This document shows, one piece after another, positions 1 through 5,022 of a DNA stretch of 11,868 nucleotides; the first letter of the stretch is position 1; each line of letters opens with the position of its first letter. The position numbers and the translations under genes are program-made. Under the pieces are notes generated by a model. It was not told the DNA's origin. It saw only the letters and a list, made by a program, of their open reading frames with translations, and did no database searches. Source of the stretch: Pedobacter sp. UBA1951 (lineage in GTDB: Bacteria; Bacteroidota; Bacteroidia; Sphingobacteriales; Sphingobacteriaceae); assembly GCA_002336465.1 (NCBI GenBank), contig DDEP01000162.1, forward strand, positions 1 through 11,868, given 5' to 3'.

Positions 1-63
1 ATTAAAGATCAAGCTAAACCTGCTTTTATTGGCGATTTAGTTTTCTTATACCATTTTAGCTAG
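1..63 (+). CDS. C-terminal end of an unidentified protein (partial)
   Basis: Frame 1 is open from the window edge to a TAG at 61-63 and encodes 20 residues ending in GDLVFLYHFS. The stretch is too short to assign a family. It is called coding because the next gene starts only 9 bp after the stop on the same strand, which is the usual spacing within an operon. The open frame could also be chance, since 20 codons without a stop is not rare. Confidence 0.5.
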   Translation: MKDQAKPAFIGDLVFLYHFS

Positions 64-72
64 AAAGCACCT

Positions 73-630
73 ATGCAAGAGCTGTTGGAGCAGATACAAA
101 CAACTTTGCAAAAACATAAAATAGAGAGTCTTGCGGCCATAGCCTTGCAAAATAAATGGCAGGTAAAGGATATTATTGATTTAACCTTTCATGCTGATCA
201 AAAAATTGGTTTCAGGGCGGCATGGATACTTGAAAACATCTTTGTAAAATATACAGATGCTTTTATGCCACACATTACCTATTTTTTGGATGTTTTTTCA
301 AAACAAAATAATTTGTCTGCAAGAAGGCATTTTGCAAAAATACTTGCTTTGATTACAAATAAACGGCAATCTAAAGCTGTTAAAGCCATATTGGAAAATT
401 ACGATGCGGAACCTTTACTCGAAACGGTTTTTGCATGGCTGATAGACGATAGTACTCCAGTGGCTATAAAATCACATTGTTTAAATATATTAGCTAATTT
501 ATCTATCAAATACAGTTGGGTAAAAGACGAATTGCTCAATACCATGGATTATTTGATAGATAAAGAAAGCATAGCCTTTTTTGCCAAGGCAAAGCAAATC
601 AGAAAACAATTGAAAAAACAAGTTAGCTGA
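73..630 (+). CDS. HEAT-like helical repeat protein, function unknown
   Basis: This 185-residue protein is soluble and almost entirely helical, with no signal peptide or membrane segment. Paired amphipathic helices of HEAT/ARM character are visible, for example FRAAWILENIF (47-57), ARRHFAKIL (83-91) and AIKSHCLNILANLS (131-144). The C-terminus is lysine-rich. From memory, the arrangement resembles a family of roughly 190-residue Bacteroidota proteins that databases often label adenylosuccinate lyase. None of the signature residues of that enzyme (about 430-470 residues, SSxMPxKxNP loop) is present, so that name should not be transferred. The start ATG follows a purine-rich stretch (GAAAG, 63-67), and the gene probably belongs to an operon with the truncated gene upstream. 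Its 3' end overlaps the converging DoxX gene by 8 bp. A scaffold role is possible, but the function is not known. Confidence 0.8.
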   Translation: MQELLEQIQTTLQKHKIESLAAIALQNKWQVKDIIDLTFHADQKIGFRAAWILENIFVKYTDAFMPHITYFLDVFSKQNNLSARRHFAKILALITNKRQSKAVKAILENYDAEPLLETVFAWLIDDSTPVAIKSHCLNILANLSIKYSWVKDELLNTMDYLIDKESIAFFAKAKQIRKQLKKQVS

Positions 631-994
631 TTAAAACGCGGTACTTTTTATGGTTGTCTATAATAATCCATAAGTTAATGATAAAGAGTACCGATGCAAT
701 GGCAATACCCGACGGATCAATAACTGAATGGTGTATAAATATACCAACCATAACGGGTAAAATGACTATAGCACCAAGTGCTCTTGTTTTCGGAAATATG
801 AACAACAAGCCTCCTAAAATTTCAATAACAGCTACCAAGGGCATTAGCCATGTAATCTGCATGAATGCTGCGAAAAATTTTTGCTGAACTTCCGTTAATT
901 GAGGCGCAGGCATATAATTAAAGAATTTGTTTAATCCTGCATTAATAAACATGAGGCCAAATAAAAGGCACAAGATAAATTTTACGATTTTCAT
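623..994 (-). CDS. DoxX family membrane protein
   Basis: The product has 123 residues and about four membrane segments (roughly 5-23, 45-65, 71-90 and 95-112) with short loops. This is the size and topology of DoxX/DoxD-like proteins. The N-terminal segment carries the small-residue pattern FINAGLNKFF (16-25), which matches the (A/G)xxKF region seen in this family. DoxX-like proteins are inner-membrane proteins linked in various bacteria to quinone or thiosulfate redox chemistry and oxidative stress, but most members have no tested function. No partner gene is adjacent: the upstream side faces the divergent nitroreductase across 120 bp, and the 3' end overlaps the HEAT-like gene by 8 bp. The short C-terminal tail is basic (HKKYR), consistent with a cytoplasmic end. 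Confidence 0.85.
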   Translation of the reverse strand: MKIVKFILCLLFGLMFINAGLNKFFNYMPAPQLTEVQQKFFAAFMQITWLMPLVAVIEILGGLLFIFPKTRALGAIVILPVMVGIFIHHSVIDPSGIAIASVLFIINLWIIIDNHKKYRVLIS

Positions 995-1102
995 ATTTTA
1001 AGTTAAGTTATTGGTTTTCAATAATTAAAAATAACATTTTCCGCCTAAAAAAATAAGTATCCAATTTTACAAAAGCAGAGCAAAACCTAAAGGTTTATCT
1101 GT

Positions 1103-1110
1103 TATTTTTG
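1103..1110 (+). promoter_or_regulatory. Candidate Bacteroidota -7 element (TATTTTTG) for the nitroreductase gene
   Basis: TATTTTTG matches the Bacteroidota -7 consensus TAnnTTTG and lies only 4 bp before the ATG at 1115. If used, transcription would begin at or within a few bases of the start codon. No TTG was seen at the expected -33 distance, so the element may be weak or coincidental. Confidence 0.45.
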
Positions 1111-1114
1111 CTGA

Positions 1115-1693
1115 ATGAGTTCAAACAGCGATATTTTAGCACAGATCATTAAAAACAGAAGAAGTGTTTTTACCGATAGTTATATAGAAAGAGAAATTCC
1201 CAGAGAAGTTATTGAGCAGATATTAGAAAGTGCAAACTATGCACCTACACATAAATTGACACAACCTTGGCGATTTACTGTGATCAGAAAGGAGGCAAAA
1301 TTACGCCTAGGTGAAGAATTGGCTTCGATATACAAAAGTACTGCTGCTCCTGAAAAATTTCTGCAAAAGAAACATGATAGTTTTGCGCTTAAAACGCAAA
1401 AAGCAGATTGCATCTTAGCTTTAAATGTACAGTACCATCCTGATAAACTTCCTGCTTGGGAAGAACTGGCTGCTATGGCTTGTGCCGTGCAGAACATGGC
1501 CCTTACTGCCGAGAGTTTAAATGTTGGTGCTTACTGGAGTTCGCCGGGCATGATTGAACATTTAGGAAAATTTTTAGGATTGAGCGAGAATGAAAAATGT
1601 TATGGGCTTTTTTATATGGGTTACCACAATGAGCAACCACGTGAAGCTAATCGTACGCCGATAGCCGAAAAAGTGACATGGATGGAGCGTTAG
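1115..1693 (+). CDS. Nitroreductase family protein (FMN-dependent, YdjA-like)
   Basis: This 192-residue protein is a short-form nitroreductase, expected to be a cytoplasmic homodimer that binds FMN and uses NAD(P)H to reduce nitro compounds, quinones or similar acceptors. The N-terminal NRRSVF (14-19) is the FMN-phosphate-binding arginine/serine motif. APTHKLTQPWRFTVI (43-57) fits the helix-strand that contacts the flavin. GLFYMGY (164-170) and the C-terminal RTPIAEKVTW (180-189) match the conserved closing region, including the late arginine that also touches FMN. The length is normal for the YdjA-like subgroup. ATG 1115 is the first in-frame start, and the next methionine is at residue 121, so the start is secure. 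The Gre-like gene follows after 35 bp and may be cotranscribed. The physiological substrate cannot be told from sequence. Confidence 0.9.
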   Translation: MSSNSDILAQIIKNRRSVFTDSYIEREIPREVIEQILESANYAPTHKLTQPWRFTVIRKEAKLRLGEELASIYKSTAAPEKFLQKKHDSFALKTQKADCILALNVQYHPDKLPAWEELAAMACAVQNMALTAESLNVGAYWSSPGMIEHLGKFLGLSENEKCYGLFYMGYHNEQPREANRTPIAEKVTWMER

Positions 1694-1728
1694 AACTAAA
1701 TAAGAACGGATAAAAACTCAATATTGAG

Positions 1729-2181
1729 GTGCAGGAAATAAAAGAAGAACTTTACCAGTTTTGCACTGGTTTTATCAATGATCGCATACAAAATGCCGAA
1801 GAAGCTTTAATGCAAGCACAGCAAGCCAGCATAGACGATACCAAGAGCAGTGCAGGCGATAAGTATGAAACGGGTAGGGAAATGGCTCAGCAGGATATTA
1901 ACCGCAATATGCAGCTTCTTGTGGATGCACAACAGCAAAAAGCTCTATTATTAGCTCTAAGCACCAATGCAACTACCGATGTAGTAAAGAATGGTAGTTT
2001 GGTATTGACCAATAATGGCAATTTTTACCTTTCTATTAGCGCAGGGCAGTTTATGGTTAAAGGAATAAGCTACTTTGCCATATCGCCGGTAGCACCCTTA
2101 GGCAAGCTTTTAATGGGCAAAAGAAAAGACGATGATTTTACCTTTAACCAAAGAAATTATCAGATAAAGGATATTATTTAA
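1729..2181 (+). CDS. Gre-factor-like protein (coiled coil plus GreA/GreB C-terminal-like domain)
   Basis: The 150-residue product starts with GTG. An upstream ATG is not available, and the conserved helix begins right at residue 4 (IKEELYQFC), so GTG is preferred over the in-frame ATG at residue 28. Residues 4-75 are helical and charged, as in an antiparallel coiled coil. Residues 86-150 read like the FKBP-type C-terminal domain of Gre factors: NGSLVLT (88-94), then YFAISPVAPLGKLLMGK (115-131), DDDFTF and a final YQIKDI. The turn of the coiled coil has AGDKYET (42-48), which lines up with the GDLKEN of GreA that holds its catalytic acidic pair; D44 and E47 keep that spacing. Relatives in Bacteroidota are, as I recall, often labelled 3-oxoacyl-ACP synthase, which the sequence does not support. 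The likely role is binding in the RNA polymerase secondary channel, but this is inferred. Confidence 0.75.
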   Translation: MQEIKEELYQFCTGFINDRIQNAEEALMQAQQASIDDTKSSAGDKYETGREMAQQDINRNMQLLVDAQQQKALLLALSTNATTDVVKNGSLVLTNNGNFYLSISAGQFMVKGISYFAISPVAPLGKLLMGKRKDDDFTFNQRNYQIKDII

Positions 2182-3031
2182 AGCTTTTTTTGATGCTGTT
2201 CATTAAACCTCTGGCTGTATAATAACCGGGGTCTATGATGCGCCTTACCGTAAATAATGGATATTGCTCATTACGTTTGGTAGATAAGATAAAAGCCATC
2301 TTAAAACCATAATCTTTTAACTTATGGAGTTTAGATGATTTAAACACACCGTAGGGATAAGCAAAATATTCAATCTTTTTCCCTGTTATCTTTTCTAATT
2401 TTTGATTAGGTTCTTCTAGCTGCACAAGCCAGTCGTTTTCATTAAAATGAGCAAAATTCTTATGGTCATAGGTATGGTTGGCAATTACATTCCCATCGTC
2501 GCTTAAAGTTTTAATTTGTTCGGCATTCATGTAATCTATACGCCCTTTTTTGCCTATAGCAACAGTCATGATAAAATACACACCTTTAAATCCATACTGT
2601 TTTAAGGTGGGATAGGCTACTGTAAATTGGTCAAGATCAGTATCATCAAAAGTAAACATGATGGGTTTTGGAGGCAATTCCTTGCCATAGACCAAATAAT
2701 CATAAAGTTGATCGGGCAATATAGAATGATAGCCATTATCTGCTAACATTTTAATGTGTTCTTTAAAACGAGCTGGAGAGATAATGTCATCTTTGGCACG
2801 GTTGCCATCGGTAGAGGTCCAATCTCTGATTTGATGATAGCATAATACCGGAACTTCCTTTCTAGCTAGAATGGTTGCGGCATCGGCGGCAATTAAAGTA
2901 GTTTGATTTTCGGCCTTTTTTTCTACTATATGGGGCTTAACAGGTGTTTCTGTTTCTTGGCCCGGTGCTTTTGAAACACACGAAATAAAAAGCGCTTGCA
3001 TAAAAACTGCAAGCGCGAATATATTTTTCAT
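2174..3031 (-). CDS. Polysaccharide deacetylase (NodB/CE4 domain) lipoprotein, paralog 1
   Basis: The 285-residue protein starts with an SPII-type signal ending in LFISC, with Cys18 as the probable lipidated residue, then a linker to about residue 58. The NodB domain follows: CYHQ (64-67), TFDD (127-130) giving the catalytic base and first metal aspartate, HTYDH (186-190) giving the two metal histidines, and AYPYG (224-228) in place of the classic RxPY. This pattern resembles the PgaB/IcaB branch, which removes N-acetyl groups from beta-1,6-GlcNAc polymers, but the true substrate is unknown. The residue after TFDD is Thr rather than the usual Gly. It is the second gene of a tandem pair, 16 bp behind its paralog. 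Its stop overlaps the converging Gre-like gene by 8 bp. It should act in the periplasm or at the outer membrane. Confidence 0.88.
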   Translation of the reverse strand: MKNIFALAVFMQALFISCVSKAPGQETETPVKPHIVEKKAENQTTLIAADAATILARKEVPVLCYHQIRDWTSTDGNRAKDDIISPARFKEHIKMLADNGYHSILPDQLYDYLVYGKELPPKPIMFTFDDTDLDQFTVAYPTLKQYGFKGVYFIMTVAIGKKGRIDYMNAEQIKTLSDDGNVIANHTYDHKNFAHFNENDWLVQLEEPNQKLEKITGKKIEYFAYPYGVFKSSKLHKLKDYGFKMAFILSTKRNEQYPLFTVRRIIDPGYYTARGLMNSIKKSFK

Positions 3032-3047
3032 TTATGAAATACGCTGA

Positions 3048-3950
3048 TTAAAAACTTTTAACAATAGCATTATGTAATGTTTTTGGACTCCAATAACCGC
3101 TGGCAATGATACGACGTACAGTGTACAAAGGTTCATTTGGATCACGTTTGTCTGCCAATGCGAAAGCCATTTTAAATCCACGTTTTTTAAGCTGAGGTAT
3201 GCCTTCTGCATTCCACAAGCCAAATGGATAAGCAAAATAATCTATCTTTTTCCCTGTTATCTGTTCTAATTTTTTGGTTGGTTTATCTAATTGCTCTTCC
3301 CAATCTTTACCCTCATACTTTTTAAAATTCTTGTGGTCATACGTATGACTACCGATTACATTACCTTCATCAGAAAGTTGCTTGATTTGATCGGCACTCA
3401 TATAATCTACAAACTTTCCTTTTTTGCCAATAGATACGGTCATGATAAAATACACAGCTTTATAACCATACTTTTTTAGTAAAGGGTTAACAATAGTGTA
3501 CTGATCTAAGTCGGTATCATCAAAAGTAAGCATGATAGGTTTTTTAGGTAAGGCCTTACCTTCATTTAAATAGGCATAAAGCTGATCTGGCAATATGGTA
3601 TTGTAGCCACTATCAACCAACATTTTAATGTGGTTTTTAAAGTTTTCTATTTCAACAATATAATCTTTGCCTACCTTACCATCAGTTGGTTTCCAATTAC
3701 GTACCTGATGGTAACATAAAATAGGTACCTGCTGACGTTCAAGTATGGTTTTGGCATCAGCAACTTTTACTTTATTGATATCTACGGGATTTGTATCCTG
3801 TTTTCCAGATGCTGCCTTTCCAGTTTGTGTACTTTCTTCTGTTTGGGTCGAATCAGCACCTTTGCTAGCTGTAGTTGACTGAGATTTGCTTTGACAGCCG
3901 CTGTTAAATAAGATAGCTGCTGTTAAAAATGACAAGAAAAGTTTTTTCAT
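3048..3950 (-). CDS. Polysaccharide deacetylase (NodB/CE4 domain) lipoprotein, paralog 2
   Basis: From the ATG at 3950 the product has 300 residues. The reading frame extends to 3989, but the MKKLFLSF start gives a proper signal peptide ending in FNSGC (Cys19), and the extension overlaps a -7-like element (3968-3975), so 3950 is chosen. A Ser/Thr/Gln-rich linker spans about residues 20-58. The NodB motifs are CYHQ (79-82), TFDD (142-145), HTYDH (202-206) and AYPFG (240-244). The protein is clearly paralogous to the gene 16 bp downstream: long blocks such as LPDQLY, TFDDTDLDQ, YFIMTV, IGKKG and HTYDHKNF are identical, so the pair most likely arose by tandem duplication. It is expected to be a metal-dependent N- or O-deacetylase of an envelope polysaccharide. 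No glycosyltransferase or export gene is next to it, which leaves the substrate open. Confidence 0.88.
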   Translation of the reverse strand: MKKLFLSFLTAAILFNSGCQSKSQSTTASKGADSTQTEESTQTGKAASGKQDTNPVDINKVKVADAKTILERQQVPILCYHQVRNWKPTDGKVGKDYIVEIENFKNHIKMLVDSGYNTILPDQLYAYLNEGKALPKKPIMLTFDDTDLDQYTIVNPLLKKYGYKAVYFIMTVSIGKKGKFVDYMSADQIKQLSDEGNVIGSHTYDHKNFKKYEGKDWEEQLDKPTKKLEQITGKKIDYFAYPFGLWNAEGIPQLKKRGFKMAFALADKRDPNEPLYTVRRIIASGYWSPKTLHNAIVKSF

Positions 3951-3967
3951 ATAATGTTGATATGAAA

Positions 3968-3975
3968 CAAAACTA
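3968..3975 (-). promoter_or_regulatory. Candidate -7 element (TAGTTTTG) for the deacetylase pair
   Basis: On the minus strand the sequence reads TAGTTTTG, matching TAnnTTTG, 17 bp before the ATG at 3950. A start about 6 bp downstream would give a leader of roughly 11 nt. No TTG was found at the -33 distance. The position supports 3950 rather than 3989 as the translation start. Confidence 0.45.
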
Positions 3976-4034
3976 AGCATAAACCTCAAGATTTATATTG
4001 ATGTTGATAAATAGTGATTTAATGAATAGAAAAT

Positions 4035-4067
4035 AAAAAAGCCCTGCAAATTTTTGCAGGGCTTTTT
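4035..4067 (-). terminator. Intrinsic terminator after the beta-barrel gene
   Basis: The stem GCCCTGCAAA / TTTGCAGGGC (4041-4050 with 4053-4062, the inner pairs probably open as loop) is flanked by A6 on the left and T5 on the right. It therefore has a U-tract in both directions. It lies 18 bp downstream of the beta-barrel stop codon on the minus strand, so it should end that transcript and separate it from the deacetylase pair. Confidence 0.9.
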
Positions 4068-4084
4068 GTATAAATCCTTAAGGA

Positions 4085-4687
4085 TTAAAAGTGAAATTGT
4101 ACACCTAATTTTGGCGCAAAAGTGTCAGCTTCGAAACCAAAGCCATTAGCTTTTACTTTAGCACCTGTTGCTGCATCTTTGTTTTCAACGTGTGCATATC
4201 CTAAACCATTAACTGATAATTCGATACCAATTTTTTTAGTTGGATAGAAAGCAAAACCAGGAGCAACATTTACACCAATTGCTGTGCTTGTACCTAATTT
4301 AGCACCAGTATCTCCGTTAGCATCTACAGCTTTGTTTGTACCAAACGCCATAGGAACAGCTAATTGTCCAAAGAATTTGAACTGATCAGATAAACCTACA
4401 TAGTAACGACCAAAAGGAGCTACCACGAAAGCTTCGTTTTGTTTTGAGCTGCTAACAGCTTTGTTATAGGTATAACCTACGCCAGTACCGATAGCTACAT
4501 TGTTAGTTACGAAATAACCAACACTTGGAACAATACTAAAATCTACATCAGATTTTTTTGCGCCTTCAACTTTAGTGCTGTTGAAACCTACGTTACCACC
4601 TAATATAACTTTTCCTTTTTCTGTTTGTGCGTTAGCACCAAATGTAATAGCTGCTACAGCTACTAATGATAATAATACTTTTTTCAT
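4085..4687 (-). CDS. Outer-membrane beta-barrel protein (porin-like, OMP_b-brl type)
   Basis: Starting at ATG 4687 the product has 200 residues. The open frame reaches 4720, but the MKKVLLS start gives a normal Sec signal peptide cleaved after GANA or GANAQ near residue 21, so the 11-residue extension is rejected. The mature part alternates hydrophobic and polar residues in strands rich in Gly and aromatics (GKVILGGNVGF, VGYFVTNNVAIGTGVGYTY, GRYYVGL, GFAFYPTKKIGIELS). It ends in LGVQFHF with a terminal Phe, the usual signal for outer-membrane insertion by Bam. The size fits a barrel of about eight strands. Such proteins are abundant in Bacteroidota outer membranes; the specific cargo or structural role is unknown. 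It is monocistronic, with a terminator on each side. Confidence 0.88.
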   Translation of the reverse strand: MKKVLLSLVAVAAITFGANAQTEKGKVILGGNVGFNSTKVEGAKKSDVDFSIVPSVGYFVTNNVAIGTGVGYTYNKAVSSSKQNEAFVVAPFGRYYVGLSDQFKFFGQLAVPMAFGTNKAVDANGDTGAKLGTSTAIGVNVAPGFAFYPTKKIGIELSVNGLGYAHVENKDAATGAKVKANGFGFEADTFAPKLGVQFHF

Positions 4688-4860
4688 TTTCAGTGTTAAT
4701 TGAGAATAACGATTATGCATTTAACCGCTATTTGGGTCACTAATTACAAACGATGTACCTCTTTTACAAACTGCTTTGTGCCAAAAAAAGAGCTGTTTTG
4801 CGTAAAGCTTTAAGTTTTAGCGAGATAGCTTTTTACTATGCTTGCAGTATATTATTTTAG

Positions 4861-4891
4861 GATGACAAAACGTGTTTTTGATGACAAAACG
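4861..4891. repeat. 12-bp direct repeat GATGACAAAACG, two copies
   Basis: GATGACAAAACG occurs exactly at 4861-4872 and 4880-4891, 19 bp apart start to start. TGACAAAA recurs at 4951-4958. The repeats lie upstream of the beta-barrel gene and may be regulator sites, though no known operator is recognised. Confidence 0.6.
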
Positions 4892-4965
4892 CTGATTTTT
4901 CTTGTTTTTAGGATAAGTGTATATATGACACTATATATGCCAAAATGTACTGACAAAAATACAAT

Positions 4966-4997
4966 AAAAAAGCTCCGGAGTTTTGTTCCGGAGCTTT
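4966..4997 (-). terminator. Intrinsic terminator of clpB
   Basis: A perfect 9-bp stem AGCTCCGGA / TCCGGAGCT (4971-4979 with 4987-4995), extendable by A-T pairs, encloses a 7-base loop. On the minus strand it is followed by a T5 run. It begins about 25 bp after the clpB stop codon. Confidence 0.9.
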
Positions 4998-5022
4998 GGT
5001 TAGATATGAAATTTATCGTATT

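Larger units (their letters stand above)
4688..5022. other. Intergenic region between clpB and the beta-barrel gene
   Basis: This 335-bp stretch holds the clpB terminator at its right end, a TATTTTTG match on the minus strand at 4954-4961, short direct repeats (4861-4891 and 4920-4939), and about 140 bp next to the beta-barrel gene in which I see no clear promoter. No coding sequence is supported. A promoter for the beta-barrel gene must lie here because the clpB terminator separates the two genes. Confidence 0.6.

Noticed and set aside
3032..3235. Minus-strand open frame of 67 codons
   Set aside because: It lies in another frame of deacetylase paralog 2, whose motifs are intact.
3951..3989. 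N-terminal extension of deacetylase paralog 2
   Set aside because: It would place 13 residues before a good SPII signal peptide and overlaps a -7-like element, so the start at 3950 is preferred.
4688..4720. N-terminal extension of the beta-barrel protein
   Set aside because: The extra residues are polar and would spoil the signal peptide that begins at 4687.
4917..4931. Near-palindrome GTGTATATATGACAC as an operator
   Set aside because: Only four bases pair at each end and the AT-rich centre makes this likely by chance.
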